Assembly: GCF_003072645.1 (NCBI RefSeq)
Contig: NZ_CP028897.1
Span: 4,441,501-4,505,500, forward strand
Direction of reading: 5' to 3'
DNA from: Dongshaea marina
Lineage (GTDB): Bacteria; Pseudomonadota; Gammaproteobacteria; Enterobacterales; Aeromonadaceae
Length of the DNA: 64,000 nucleotides
The position numbers were made by a program, and so were the translations under genes. Of the stretch, positions 36,116 through 45,487 are shown piece by piece (the first letter of the stretch is position 1; each line of letters begins with the position of its first letter). Under the pieces are notes generated by a model. The model had not been told where the DNA came from, searched no databases, and was given only the letters and a program-made list of their open reading frames with translations.

Positions 36116-36490
36116 TTAATAGGGAAATGCTTTTTCACCACTGATGAAAGAATCATACAAAGCGATCTTGTCCTGAATGTTTCTCAGATGTTCCTGCTCG
36201 ATAGCAAGTCGCTGCCTGACAATCTCAACATGGGCCTCCAGCAATGCCTTGCGTTCCTGCATTGTGGTATCCCCCTGCTCCCTCAGCTCTGCATAGCGTT
36301 GGATCTGAGAAAGAGGCATTCCCATATCCTTGAGGCGCAGCACAAACTCCATCCACTTGAGATCCTGGCCGTTAAAAAACCGATGACCACTACTGCTTCG
36401 GCGGATCTCCCTGAGCACCCCGATCTTTTCGTAATAACGGATGGTATGTGCGCTGACGCCGACCCTGCTACTGAACTCTTTGATATTCAC
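36116..36490 (-). CDS. MerR-family transcriptional regulator
   Basis: This 124-residue regulator has the winged helix-turn-helix MNIKEFSSRVGVSAHTIRYYEKIGVLREIRRSSSGHRFF and a coiled-coil dimer helix (ELREQGDTTMQERKALLEAHVEIVRQRLAIEQEHLRNIQDKIALYDSFI). No metal-binding cysteines are present, so it is of the small-molecule or stress type (like the YyaN/AdhR group). The start is GTG after GGAGAGA. It is transcribed toward the decarboxylase 101 bp away, with a MerR-like operator between. Confidence 0.88.
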   Translation of the reverse strand: MNIKEFSSRVGVSAHTIRYYEKIGVLREIRRSSSGHRFFNGQDLKWMEFVLRLKDMGMPLSQIQRYAELREQGDTTMQERKALLEAHVEIVRQRLAIEQEHLRNIQDKIALYDSFISGEKAFPY

Positions 36491-36602
36491 ACTCTCTCCT
36501 ACTGAGCTTTCGAGTCAGGCCTCGATTTTACAGAACAAGGACCCTGGCTATATAAAAAATTATCACCTCCTCAAAAAACCAGGCTGTGACCCCGATCGCA
36601 AA

Positions 36603-36624
36603 TTAATGTAACCGGTTACATTAA
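36603..36624. promoter_or_regulatory. Perfect 22-bp palindrome, LacI-type operator candidate
   Basis: The half-site TTAATGTAACC is followed by its exact complement GGTTACATTAA. The central CCGG and the TGTAACCGGTTACA core are typical of LacI/GalR-family operators (compare the GntR site ATGTTACCGGTAACAT). It lies 174 bp upstream of the GH16 gene; no LacI-family gene is in the window. Confidence 0.6.
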
Positions 36625-36673
36625 CTCTCACGACTTATATATCCTGTAAGCCGCATCCTTATTGACGATGCGA

Positions 36674-36701
36674 CAAAATGTCTTCATTTGGCGACATTTT
36701 G
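36674..36701. repeat. 9-bp-arm inverted repeat in the GH16 leader
   Basis: Arms CAAAATGTC and GACATTTTG enclose a 10-base spacer; a further GCGACA follows at 36714. It could be a second operator or a leader hairpin upstream of the GH16 gene. Confidence 0.4.
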
Positions 36702-36797
36702 CACATTTTTTATGCGACAGTTTTGAGCGGAATCCTGCTCTAGCTTAAGGCTTGGATCATTTGCCATCTTGGCAAATACCTTTACAGGAGTTTAATC

Positions 36798-37859
36798 ATG
36801 CGTGTTCATTCTAATTCCATCATCAAACCACTCCAGAGGGTTAAGCCCCTCTGCTTTGGTGCCTTGCTATTCCCCTCATTGTTGATGAGCCCTGTCAGCC
36901 ATGCAGGTGCTTTAGATGCAAACTCTTTATGTAGCCACCTGACCGAAGGAGCCAACTGCACTCAAGATACCAATCTGCTCTCAGGTATTAGCAAAGTAGA
37001 GGACCTGGATCGCTTCTTCTGGAGAGCAGATAACTTTTATCACTCGGGACCCGGGGAAGCTCAAATCTACACAAAGGGCCAGATTCAGTTCAACGGGTCA
37101 GATCAGAGCGTTTCATTGATAGCGGAAAAAAAGCCATCGGGCGGACATAACTACAGCTCAGGATGGCTGGCAACTCAGGGCGTTTTTGATATCAACAGGG
37201 TCGGAGGCAAGCCCGGTGATCCAACAATTAAACGCGGTGCAATCGAGGTGACCGCCAAAGTTGCTTATAGCAATGGGCTCTGGCCTGCTATCTGGATGAT
37301 GCCCAACAACGATCGAATGAATGATGGCGGGGGTCACCCCTGGCCAGGAGCGGGAAAAGACACCTGGCCTGCCGGAATGGAGATCGACATCCTGGAGCTG
37401 ATGTATAAGCCTTACCCCGTCATGTCTACTATCCACTACCCAAGCAACCCTTATGCTGGCGATGGAAGCGAGGCAGTGAATGCCGCTCCTGCCCAGGGGA
37501 TCTCAGGCTATCACCACTATGGAATGGAGTGGAACCTGACCCAGTACGGGGATTACATGACCTTTTACTATGATGGAGATTCCTACTTCCAAATCGAGCT
37601 TCACCCGGACTCTGCCGTTTTGCGCAACCTTAAAACGGGTGGGACAAAAAATCTAAGCCCCGAAGCCTCTAAAACCGCTTACGACTCTTTCCATAAAGGA
37701 TTTGATTCAGGCTATTACCTCATCATGAACATGGCCGTCGGTGGTGCTGTCACAGAACCGATCAAAATTGATGGTTTACCACAAGAGCAACGTGAGATGC
37801 GGATCCAGGCCGTGCATAGATACATCATAGGTAACAGTGAATCCGCCCAGGAATCTTAG
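36798..37859 (+). CDS. Secreted glycoside hydrolase family 16 enzyme
   Basis: This 353-residue exported protein has a signal peptide of about 35 residues ending SHA-GA. The GH16 jelly-roll region contains RGAIEVTAKVAYSNGLWPAIWMMP and the catalytic signature MEIDILEL (ExDxxE with the nucleophile and acid/base glutamates). GH16 enzymes cut beta-1,3(4)-glucans such as laminarin, or agar and carrageenan; the exact substrate is not clear. The ribosome site is ACAGGAG. A LacI-type operator candidate lies upstream and a beta-helix enzyme gene downstream, suggesting a small polysaccharide-use locus. Confidence 0.88.
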   Translation: MRVHSNSIIKPLQRVKPLCFGALLFPSLLMSPVSHAGALDANSLCSHLTEGANCTQDTNLLSGISKVEDLDRFFWRADNFYHSGPGEAQIYTKGQIQFNGSDQSVSLIAEKKPSGGHNYSSGWLATQGVFDINRVGGKPGDPTIKRGAIEVTAKVAYSNGLWPAIWMMPNNDRMNDGGGHPWPGAGKDTWPAGMEIDILELMYKPYPVMSTIHYPSNPYAGDGSEAVNAAPAQGISGYHHYGMEWNLTQYGDYMTFYYDGDSYFQIELHPDSAVLRNLKTGGTKNLSPEASKTAYDSFHKGFDSGYYLIMNMAVGGAVTEPIKIDGLPQEQREMRIQAVHRYIIGNSESAQES

Positions 37860-38254
37860 TCCCTGCTGGCACTTAAACGTTGAGTAAGCAAATCCCTACA
37901 TGGGTTCTTGCTGCCAGTCCTCAACCTCAGTGCCAGTCATTTTGAAAAACGACGAATGATAAAAATCTCAAGGGGTTATAAATCATGTCTTTTACTTTGC
38001 CAAACAGATATCAGCTTAGCTGTGCCGCTCTGATCCTCTGTAGCCTGGGAATGACTTTCGCCGCCAGTGCCGGTGAAAACCCATTTGAAGGGGTTAGAGG
38101 GATTTACACTGTACTAAATGATAGTGAGCTGCTTTCAGCCCTTGATAGCTGCCAATTGCCCGAGGAAGCAGGCGTGCGTATTATCGCGATGGCGATCACC
38201 GAATAATATGATGTCGATCACCTCAACATCCCGTCTCACAGACTGGGTTATTTT

Positions 38255-39010
38255 TTACCCTGAGTGATCGGCATCCGTCAACTCTGCGGTGATTTTTCTC
38301 ATCGATTCTCCGCATAATTCTACACGGATCGCTCCATGAACCAGACGATCCAGGATCGCATCCGCATGGGTTGATTCACCGATCATTGTGTGCCAGTGCT
38401 CCAGCGGAAGCTGGCTGCCGATCAGTGTGGCTCCGTGACCATGGCGAGCATCGATTAACTCCAGTAGATCGCTACGCTGAAGCGCATTCAGCGACTCCAG
38501 TCCCCAGTCATCGAGGATCAGAAGCGGCGTGTTTCTCAACTGAACCATCAGCTTTCGATAGCTGCCATCAGCCTGAGCCAGCTGCAGTTGCTCCAGCAGC
38601 TCTTTAAACCGGAAGTAGCGAACCCCGAGTCCCTGCAGACAGAAGTGATGGCCCAGGGCGCAGGCCAGATAGGTTTTCCCGCACCCGGTCGCCCCGGTCA
38701 GGATCAGAGTCTGCCCCAGGCTAAGCCAGTATCCCTCTGCCAGTGAGCGGATCTGGGCTCTATGCAAGCCGCGATCACTTCGATAATCCAGTTGCTCCAG
38801 ATTTGCCTGCAGCCGGAATCGGGCCTGCTTGATAAGGCGCTCGATCCGCCGCTGAGACCGATCCGTCAGCTCCTGCTCCAGCAGCAGGCTGAGTCGCTCT
38901 TCGAACCCGAGTTCCTGGTAGTGCCCGGGTTGCTGATGTTGCCTTTCCAGGGCATCCCGGATACCACTTAGTTTCAGCTCCCGAAGTTGCTGTTTGAGTT
39001 GTTCTGTCAT
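38255..39010 (-). CDS. istB: IS21-family helper ATPase IstB
   Basis: IstB is the AAA+ ATPase that guides target choice for IS21 elements. The 251-residue protein has Walker A GATGCGKTYLACALGHH and Walker B LLILDDWG, with LVHGAIRVELCGESMRK at the end. It lies nine bases after istA in the same direction. It appears intact. Confidence 0.95.
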   Translation of the reverse strand: MTEQLKQQLRELKLSGIRDALERQHQQPGHYQELGFEERLSLLLEQELTDRSQRRIERLIKQARFRLQANLEQLDYRSDRGLHRAQIRSLAEGYWLSLGQTLILTGATGCGKTYLACALGHHFCLQGLGVRYFRFKELLEQLQLAQADGSYRKLMVQLRNTPLLILDDWGLESLNALQRSDLLELIDARHGHGATLIGSQLPLEHWHTMIGESTHADAILDRLVHGAIRVELCGESMRKITAELTDADHSG

Positions 39011-39019
39011 CTTTGATCC

Positions 39020-40567
39020 TTAGTGATAGTAGCCTGAGCCACGGATATTGAGGTGAGTGAGCTCCGCCAGACGATCCGGCTGAGTTTCGGGCAGTGGCTG
39101 GCCATCCAGCCCCTTTTCCAGGATGGAGCGGATCCCTTTCTGATAGTAAACGCCCGTTCGGTCTGCTCGCTGGCAGGCCGCTTCTAAGCGGGGGCGTCCA
39201 TATCGCTTTTCCAGGTTGAGGATCCCAAGGCTGGCCCGATATCCAAGCTCCGGGTGGGACTTTCGGTAGAGCAGCTGTTTGATCACCGCAAGCGTGGAGG
39301 GGCCTATCTCCTGAGCCCAGTTCAGAAAGCGTCCCGGGGTCCATTGCATCTGCTTTTGGTGTGCGACCGGCATATGATCGGGGTGGGTGGTTTGCCCTCC
39401 CTGCTGATAGCTGCGTGGATGTGTCGCGACACAGCGACCACCATGATAGATCCGTACCAGGTTGTCGCAGATATGCGCTTCAAGCTTGCGTTTGAGCAGG
39501 GTATAGGGAACCGAGTAGTAGTGCTTGTCGAGCTCGATGTGATAGTCGATATGAACCCGAACCGCCTTCACCCGGGTGAACTGATAGGGGTTTTGAGGCA
39601 GCGATTTGAGCACCGGTTTGTCTAGCAATTCAAACTGTGATTTACGGCTTCCCGGCAGCTTCTTGAACGGGCGATTGTTCAACTCGGTGAGCAGAGCCCC
39701 GATCCGCTGGTTTAGCTGAGCCAGACTGAAGAAGGTCTCATGGCGCAGTTTTGCCAGGATCCAGCGCTCAACGATCTGCACGCCCACCTCAGCCTTGGCT
39801 TTATCTTTGGGCTTGTAAGGACGGGCAGGAAGCACTGCAACACCATAGTGTGCAGCCAGCTGCTGATAGGTAGGATTGAGATCTGGCTCGTAGCGACACG
39901 CTCTACTGACTCCGCTTTTGAGATTATCCGGAACGATCATCTCTGGTACTCCCCCCAGAAATTCGAAGGCCCGTTTATGGCTCATCACCCAGTCTTCCAG
40001 CCCCTGACTCAAGGTTGCATCGGCGTAGGTGTAGCTGGATGCACCCATCACAGCGACAAAGATCTGAGCCCGACGCTCCTCCCCAGTCCTCGGATCCACG
40101 ATGGGCACGGTTGGACCGCAGTAATCAACAAACAGTTTTTCACCGGCTTTATGGCTCTGACGCATTGAGGGAGACTGGCATTTACGCCACTCACGATAAC
40201 GCATGCAGTAATGGTTATAGCTGTAGTGGTTCTTGGGATGTCGCTCAGCATACTCCTCCCACAGGAGTTGTAGCGTCATCCCTTTGCGTCTGAGCTCCTG
40301 ATGGGCCACGGCCCAATCCGGCAGAGGAGGTGTCTGACGAACCGTGATCCGGGTCTCAAGGAACTCACGGCGCAGCCGCTCTTCATCCCACTCAGCAGGC
40401 AGAGGCCATTGGCATAGCCCCATCTGTTGGGCCCTTTTGCAGTAATTGGACACAGTCGACGGAGACACAGACAGGCTGCTTGCGATCTGGCGGTGACTCA
40501 GGCCGCCTTGGTACTTGAGTCTGAGGATCTCTTTGAGTTTTCGCATGGTGATATGCACCGTTGGCAT
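39020..40567 (-). CDS. istA: IS21-family transposase IstA
   Basis: IstA is the DDE transposase. It has an N-terminal helix-turn-helix (KLKEILRLKYQGGLSHRQIASSLSVSPSTVSNYCKRA) and an rve-type catalytic domain with GEKLFVDYCGPTVPIVDP (first Asp), EMIVPDNLKSGV (second Asp) and KAKAEVGVQIVERWIL (Glu). I start it at ATG 40567 (MPTVHITMRKLK); a start eight codons earlier is possible. About 515 residues, intact. Confidence 0.93.
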   Translation of the reverse strand: MPTVHITMRKLKEILRLKYQGGLSHRQIASSLSVSPSTVSNYCKRAQQMGLCQWPLPAEWDEERLRREFLETRITVRQTPPLPDWAVAHQELRRKGMTLQLLWEEYAERHPKNHYSYNHYCMRYREWRKCQSPSMRQSHKAGEKLFVDYCGPTVPIVDPRTGEERRAQIFVAVMGASSYTYADATLSQGLEDWVMSHKRAFEFLGGVPEMIVPDNLKSGVSRACRYEPDLNPTYQQLAAHYGVAVLPARPYKPKDKAKAEVGVQIVERWILAKLRHETFFSLAQLNQRIGALLTELNNRPFKKLPGSRKSQFELLDKPVLKSLPQNPYQFTRVKAVRVHIDYHIELDKHYYSVPYTLLKRKLEAHICDNLVRIYHGGRCVATHPRSYQQGGQTTHPDHMPVAHQKQMQWTPGRFLNWAQEIGPSTLAVIKQLLYRKSHPELGYRASLGILNLEKRYGRPRLEAACQRADRTGVYYQKGIRSILEKGLDGQPLPETQPDRLAELTHLNIRGSGYYH

Positions 40568-40679
40568 GGCTGGCTCTCCGCTCGAGGTCAAACAGAGAGC
40601 ATAGCCGGTTAAAAAAACACCTGCGAAACGGGAGTTGAAATGAATAACATTTCGGTCGGGACTGCATAATATTCATGCC

Positions 40680-40788
40680 GATCACCCAATAATATAAAAC
40701 TCAAAAGTGATCGCCATCGATATTATTGAGCGATCGCGATCGATATTATTCAGTGATCGCTATCGATCTTATTGGGTGATCGCGATGG
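40680..40788. repeat. Subterminal repeats at the right end of the IS21 element
   Basis: Three or four units of 22-23 bp follow the pattern (A/G)GTGATCGC.ATCGAT.TTATT. They are probably IstA-binding sites. A related pair in inverted orientation (GCGATCACCGAATAAT, then GTCGATCACC) lies at the left end, 38192-38222. Confidence 0.75.
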
Positions 40789-42597
40789 ACCAAAAAACGC
40801 AAGGCGACCGGCAGCAGGACTCCGGATGCGCCATCCTGGTCCACCCCGGGACCTATAGCACCCAGGGAACGGTCGGTTACTTTACTCAGGTTGCCGGGCT
40901 CGGAAAAAACCCGGATGCCGTCCACATCACCGGAGGGGATGGGATCACTCCCGCCCCGGGTACTGCTGCTCCGAATGATACCCGAACCTTCTGGAGAGCC
41001 CTCGAAAATATGCATATCGACAGCGAGGTTTGGTCTGTATCACAGGGAGCGGCTCTCAGACGGATGCACCTGGGCTCGTTAAAGCTCAGCAAAAACGGCT
41101 ACTCCAGTGGCGGTTTTATCGCCGACACCAGGATTGATGGAGGGGTGAACTACGGCTCGCAGCAACAGTGGTTTACCCGTAATTCAGAAGCTCAAACCTG
41201 GCAAGCCGGAGGAAACCCTTTTAATAAGGTATTCCTGGGCAGCACTCAGCAGGGTAACAAAATAGCAGCCCCCAATCCCAGGACAACTGTGGTTGATGTC
41301 AGTCCACAGGTTGCAGAAAAGCCCTTTATCATAGAGGAGAATAACCAATACCGGGTATTTGTGCCCAGCGCTGAATCCAACAAGACAGGGCCAACCACAG
41401 ACTGGAGCAATCAGCCCGGCTCGAGCTACCCAATTCTCAGATCCGATGAAACCTGTTCTTCGGGAGCATGCTTTCATCTGGTCACACCGGATAATTCAGC
41501 AGCCGACATCAATCAATTACTCTCCTCCTCTTCAACCAAAGGAATTATCTTTGCTCCTGGGAATTACCGCTTCGAAGCTCCCATTGTGGTTTCACAAACG
41601 AACACTGTTTTGCTTGGGCTCGGCTACCCTAAGCTCCATTCAAGCGCCCAAAATAAGCCGGTCATCGAAACCCAGGCCTCAGGGGTTACATTATCCGGGC
41701 TTATGTTCGGTAACAATCAGGGATCCGAGTCTGATCTGAATAGTAGAACCGCTCCCTATTTGCAAATGGATAAGGCAAGTGGTGATAACTTAAGTTACCT
41801 GCATGACATTTTTGTGCGCATCGGGATCAATGAGCAAAAGGCCTCAGATCTGAACCAAGCCGCTATTGTCATCAAACAGAACAATGTCATCGGTGATAAC
41901 CTTTGGCTGTGGGCCAGGGATGGTGGTGGTCAGGTCGGCTCAGCCTATCATGGCCTCTACATCACAGGTGATAACGTCAAGATGTATGGCCTTTCCGTTG
42001 AGCACTTTTACGGGAGTCAGGTAACCTGGAGTGGAGATAAAGGGGCTGTTTACTTCTATCAGTCAGAATTACCCTATAGTCCACCAGCTACAGGGGGAGA
42101 TAAAAGAGAGCCCTCTTTTAAAATAGAGTCCTCGGTCAAAAAATTCGATGGCTATGGGATTGGTGCCTATGCCGTGGTTGGTAACAGCTGGTCAGATGCA
42201 ACCCTTTATGCTCCCAATCACTCCGGCATACACCTGACCAATACATTCTTCTGGAATCTCGCAAATCCCGGAAACATCAACCATGTCATTCAAACCACCA
42301 ATGATGGTGTAACACCTGTGTTTATCGATTGGGATTACGGAAAGAACGGCAATTACAATCAAGCCTATAAAACCTATTGGCAGGGCGAGCAGTAACAAGA
42401 GCTACAACCCTGAATAGTTAAACAGAGGGGATGGGTCGCTCCTTTAGTGGTCTAACCCTCTTTTCGCTGTTTATGAATCCATTCGCACAATCCGGCAATT
42501 CTTACCCTCAGCACGATTCGATTCTCACAGACTATTCCTGGCCCATAGTTTGCAGAGTGCTAGTTGAAAATGGATAAGAATACGCGAGGTGGTAGCG

Positions 42598-43167
42598 ATG
42601 AAGTCGTGGAAGATGACAGCTTATAGCGAGCTTTGGGTTAACTGGTGTATGGCCTGGCTGTTGTTGAGTTGCTCTATCACTCTGTTGTTCCCCGATGCCC
42701 TGCTCCATGGCGCCGTCAGTGAGTGGATTGAACGCCATATCACCTACCTGGTCCTGGGGATCTTGTTTTCCAGCGCCTATTTTCTGGCCCGGGCATTGCT
42801 CCTGTTATGGGACTGGCTGATGAGTAAGCTCGAGATCTGGCACTCTCAGCACCGCCTGGAAAGGATGATCAATCACCTGGACTTTGCCGAAAAGGCGATT
42901 CTGCGCGAGTTCGTACTACAGCGCAAGAGTGTCATAAAATTGCCACTGGCCGAGCCTGCGGTCAAAAATATGTTAGATAGCGGCATTCTGGATTTTGCCT
43001 ATGGCCAGCCCAGCAGCAATGATCAGGCTCATATCAAGCCGATGATGATCTCGCTGAGGGCCCGACCACTGCTGACTTACAAGGTTCTGGGAATGAGCCG
43101 CGGTAACATGAGTGAAGAGCAGATCGAGCAGATGATGAGTGCCCGTCCCAAGTTTGCCAAGAACTAA
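42598..43167 (+). CDS. Superinfection-exclusion B (SieB)-like membrane protein
   Basis: This 189-residue protein has two hydrophobic segments at the N-terminus (WMAWLLLSCSITLLF-type and YLVLGILFSSAYFLARALLLL), then a soluble part with LDFAEKAILREFVLQRKSVIKLPLAEPAVKNMLDSGIL. This layout fits the SieB family (PF14163), found in chromosomes of Vibrio- and Shewanella-type bacteria as well as in prophages. No phage genes lie nearby, so a defence role is inference only. ATG 42598 is chosen because GAGGTGG precedes it. Confidence 0.6.
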   Translation: MKSWKMTAYSELWVNWCMAWLLLSCSITLLFPDALLHGAVSEWIERHITYLVLGILFSSAYFLARALLLLWDWLMSKLEIWHSQHRLERMINHLDFAEKAILREFVLQRKSVIKLPLAEPAVKNMLDSGILDFAYGQPSSNDQAHIKPMMISLRARPLLTYKVLGMSRGNMSEEQIEQMMSARPKFAKN

Positions 43168-43188
43168 GCCACAAGTCTCCTTACGTTT

Positions 43189-43217
43189 TAGTGCGGGCCT
43201 CCCGCACTATTTTTTTG
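43189..43217 (+). terminator. Terminator after the SieB-like gene
   Basis: AGTGCGGG and CCCGCACT pair around CCT and are followed by A and seven Ts. It overlaps the 3' end of the convergent mgsA coding region. Confidence 0.88.
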
Positions 43218-43668
43218 TCCGCTCCGCCAGATAGCCCTGATAATCGGGAACGCTGATCGTTACGCTCTCGCTCATATGTGGTGAGTCCATCAAAAAGTCG
43301 GCAGTAGCTCTATTGGTAGCCACCGGAATATTCCACACCGCAGCCAGCCGCAGCAAGGCTTTGACGTCGGGGTCGTGTGGCACCGCATTAAGCGGATCCC
43401 AGAAAAAGATCAGCACATCGATTTTCCCCTCGGCGATTAGGGCTCCCAGCTGCTGATCGCCACCCATGGGACCGGAGAACAGGCAGTTGATTGGCAATCC
43501 AGCTTCTCTTCCCAGCAAACTGCCGGTTGTTCCGGTCGCATAGAGGTGATGGAGCTTCAGCTGTTCGGCGCGAGAGCTCACCCAGTCGATAAGATCGGCT
43601 TTCATGTGATCGTGGGCCACCAAAGCAACTCGCTTGTGAGCCTCCATTTGCCTGCTTGTATACTTCAT
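43207..43668 (-). CDS. mgsA: Methylglyoxal synthase
   Basis: MgsA turns dihydroxyacetone phosphate into methylglyoxal and phosphate, an overflow route of glycolysis. The 153-residue protein has [26 protein letters not shown] (phosphate site), [44 protein letters not shown] with the catalytic Asp residues, and [16 protein letters not shown] 43668 is used because AGGAGA precedes it; the longer frame is not supported. Confidence 0.96.
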   Translation of the reverse strand: MKYTSRQMEAHKRVALVAHDHMKADLIDWVSSRAEQLKLHHLYATGTTGSLLGREAGLPINCLFSGPMGGDQQLGALIAEGKIDVLIFFWDPLNAVPHDPDVKALLRLAAVWNIPVATNRATADFLMDSPHMSESVTISVPDYQGYLAERTKK

Positions 43669-43900
43669 GACTTTCTCCTGTAAAAGCAATTGACAGCAGT
43701 CTACCGAAAAAAGTGCGTTACGCACTCACCCACGAGGCGAACTGTGATCCTCCATGGATCAAAGTGAAGTTTATTGTTAAAGCATAGCCCCGGTTGGCCC
43801 CCTGCCATCCCATTTTCGGCGGTTCAACATAAAATTATTTGACAATTTATAAAAAAAGTTGAGAATCAACCCATCCTCTCTCAATCTTATGGGGCTTTAC

Positions 43901-44581
43901 GTGACGGAAGACACACTGCAACGGCGCTTTACAGCAGAAGATCATCTGCTGATGGACTCTTATGCAGATCTTGTTGATTCTCTCGCAGCCTTTGCCGGCC
44001 TCCATTGTGAAGTGGTACTACACTCACTTGAGTCACTGCATAATTCAGTGATCAAGATTGCCAACGGTTTTCATACCAAGCGTAGTGCCGGGGCGCCGAT
44101 TACCGACATGGCTCTGGAGCTGGTAAAGCGCCTTGAACAGTCTTCTGAAAACTTTGTCGCCAATTACATGACACGCACCGATGACGGTTTGATGATGCGC
44201 TCCACCACCATGGGACTGCGCAATTCAAAGCAGCAGTTGATCGGACTATTGTGCTTTAACATGAACATCAGCGCTCCGTTTCATGAGCTTGCTGCCAATT
44301 GGCTGCCGGTGGGCAATGAACCGATGTCAGATTCACCCGAGACTTTCGCCTCCAATGTGGAAGAGCTGGTCACCCGGACGATTGAGAGAACTATTCATGA
44401 GATCAACCAGGATCCTCAAGTCGGCAATCAGAATAAAAACAAACTGATTGTCACTCGCCTGCATGACAAGCGGATCTTTGACATCAAAGACGCGGTACTG
44501 CTGGTCGCAAGTAAGCTTGGGATATCCAAACACACGGTTTATCTCTATATCCGACAACACAAGCAGGAAGAGCACAGCTAG
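43901..44581 (+). CDS. yheO: YheO-type PAS/HTH transcriptional regulator
   Basis: This protein of about 226-240 residues has a YheO-like PAS domain (YADLVDSLAAFAGLHCEVVLHSLESLHNSVIKIANGFHTKRSAG; RSTTMGLRNSKQQLIGLLCFNMNISAPF) and a C-terminal helix-turn-helix (DIKDAVLLVASKLGISKHTVYLYIRQ). The start is uncertain: GTG 43901 has a GGGG site, ATG 43889 and TTG 43859 are alternatives. It heads the yheO-tusDCB-str region exactly as in E. coli. Its regulatory targets are not known. Confidence 0.85.
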   Translation: MTEDTLQRRFTAEDHLLMDSYADLVDSLAAFAGLHCEVVLHSLESLHNSVIKIANGFHTKRSAGAPITDMALELVKRLEQSSENFVANYMTRTDDGLMMRSTTMGLRNSKQQLIGLLCFNMNISAPFHELAANWLPVGNEPMSDSPETFASNVEELVTRTIERTIHEINQDPQVGNQNKNKLIVTRLHDKRIFDIKDAVLLVASKLGISKHTVYLYIRQHKQEEHS

Positions 44582-44608
44582 CCAACCTGCACTCCCAAGG
44601 AGCAAACG

Positions 44609-44989
44609 ATGAAAGAGATCATTGCCACTGAAAAAGCACCAGCAGCGATTGGCCCATATGTTCAGGCCAGCAAGCTGGGTAACATGGTTTACACTTCAGG
44701 CCAGATCCCTCTGGATCCAAAGAGCATGGAAGTGGTTGCCGGTGGCGTTGCTGAGCAGGCTGAGATGGTGATGCAAAACCTGATGGCGGTTCTGGAAGAA
44801 GCTGGTGCCAACGCAGACACAGTGGTTAAGACCACCTGTTTCCTGAGCGACATGAACAACTTTGCTGCATTCAACGACGTATACGGCAAATACTTCCAAA
44901 ACGTTGCTCCGGCACGCTCTTGTGTTGAAGTCGCTCGCCTGCCAAAAGATGTTCTGGTGGAAGTTGAAGCGATCGCTTACATCAAGTAA
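44609..44989 (+). CDS. ridA: Enamine/imine deaminase RidA
   Basis: RidA hydrolyses reactive 2-aminoacrylate and similar imines released by PLP enzymes. The 126-residue protein matches the family throughout: [29 protein letters not shown], the catalytic Arg in [26 protein letters not shown]. It sits between yheO and tusD, where E. coli has no gene. Codon use is like that of highly expressed genes nearby. Ribosome site AAGGAG. Confidence 0.96.
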   Translation: MKEIIATEKAPAAIGPYVQASKLGNMVYTSGQIPLDPKSMEVVAGGVAEQAEMVMQNLMAVLEEAGANADTVVKTTCFLSDMNNFAAFNDVYGKYFQNVAPARSCVEVARLPKDVLVEVEAIAYIK

Positions 44990-45031
44990 TCTGAGCCATT
45001 GGCGAATGAGGCTGTTCTAAGCAGCCGGATG

Positions 45032-45060
45032 AAGGCCTCTGCATGTCAGGGGCTTTTTTA
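45032..45060 (+). terminator. ridA terminator
   Basis: AAGGCCTCTG pairs with CAGGGGCTTT (two G-U pairs) around CATGT, followed by Ts. Confidence 0.75.
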
Positions 45061-45080
45061 TAGGTAAATGATGGTGACCC

Positions 45081-45479
45081 ATGAGTGCTCCTCTGACTTT
45101 TGCTCTGCTGATCTCCGGCCCTCCCTACGGCAATAGCCGAGCCAGCCGGGCTCTTCAATTGGCCAGAGCAATCCTGAATGCTGGCCACAAGCTGCCGCGT
45201 ATCTTCTTCTATCAGGATGGCGTCCTCAATGCCAATAGCCTGCTTGCCCCGGCCAGTGACGAGTTTGATCTGCACCAGGGGTGGTGTGAGCTTGCGCAAC
45301 AGCAGGGGGTCCAGCTGGAGATCTGTGTTGCCGCCGCCCAACGCCGCGGCGTTCTGGATCAAAATGAAGCCAGACTTGCCCGCAAACCTGGCTCAAATAC
45401 AGCGGTTCCCTTTGAGATGACCGGCTTGCTGCAGCTTAGTGAAATCACCGAACAGTGCGATCGGCTGATCCAGCTTTAG
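45081..45479 (+). CDS. tusD: Sulfurtransferase complex subunit TusD
   Basis: TusD accepts sulfur from TusA and, within TusBCD, passes it to TusE for 2-thiouridine at tRNA wobble U34. The 132-residue DsrE-fold protein has FALLISGPPYGNSRASRALQLARAIL and the active cysteine in LEICVAAAQRRGV. Order tusD-tusC-tusB upstream of rpsL is conserved. Confidence 0.94.
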   Translation: MSAPLTFALLISGPPYGNSRASRALQLARAILNAGHKLPRIFFYQDGVLNANSLLAPASDEFDLHQGWCELAQQQGVQLEICVAAAQRRGVLDQNEARLARKPGSNTAVPFEMTGLLQLSEITEQCDRLIQL

Positions 45480-45487
45480 GAGATATT

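Larger units (their letters stand above)
38193..40780 (-). mobile_element. IS21-family insertion sequence
   Basis: The element carries istA and istB on the minus strand. An 8-bp direct repeat CGCGATGG (38185-38192 and 40781-40788) flanks it, within a 10-base match ATCGCGATGG. The ends share inverted CGATCACC(C/G)AATAA sequences, and multiple 22-23-bp subterminal repeats at the right end are typical of the family. Length is about 2.6 kb. Removing it with one repeat restores the interrupted gene exactly. Confidence 0.85.
37985..42395 (+). pseudogene. Secreted beta-helix (pectate-lyase/GH55-like) protein, split by an IS21-family element
   Basis: The 5' part (37985-38191) encodes a signal peptide (ending ASA-GE) and ENPFEGVRGIYTVLNDSELL, then is cut by the IS. 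The 3' part continues from 40788. Joining the codons across the element gives VRIIAMDQKTQGDRQQDSGC in one frame, for a protein of about 604 residues. The body has CAILVHPGTYSTQGTVGYFTQVAGLG, FWRALENMHI, IDGGVNYGSQQQWFTRN and NVIGDNLWLWARDGG, typical of right-handed parallel beta-helix proteins often annotated as pectate-lyase superfamily or GH55-like. Reading 40707-42395 as a separate gene would remove the signal peptide, so export is lost. Linked to the GH16 gene 125 bp upstream. Confidence 0.8.

Noticed and set aside
40680-40788. Short CRISPR-like repeat array
   Set aside because: The 22-23-bp units are contiguous with no spacers, and they lie at the end of an IS21 element, where such repeats are expected.
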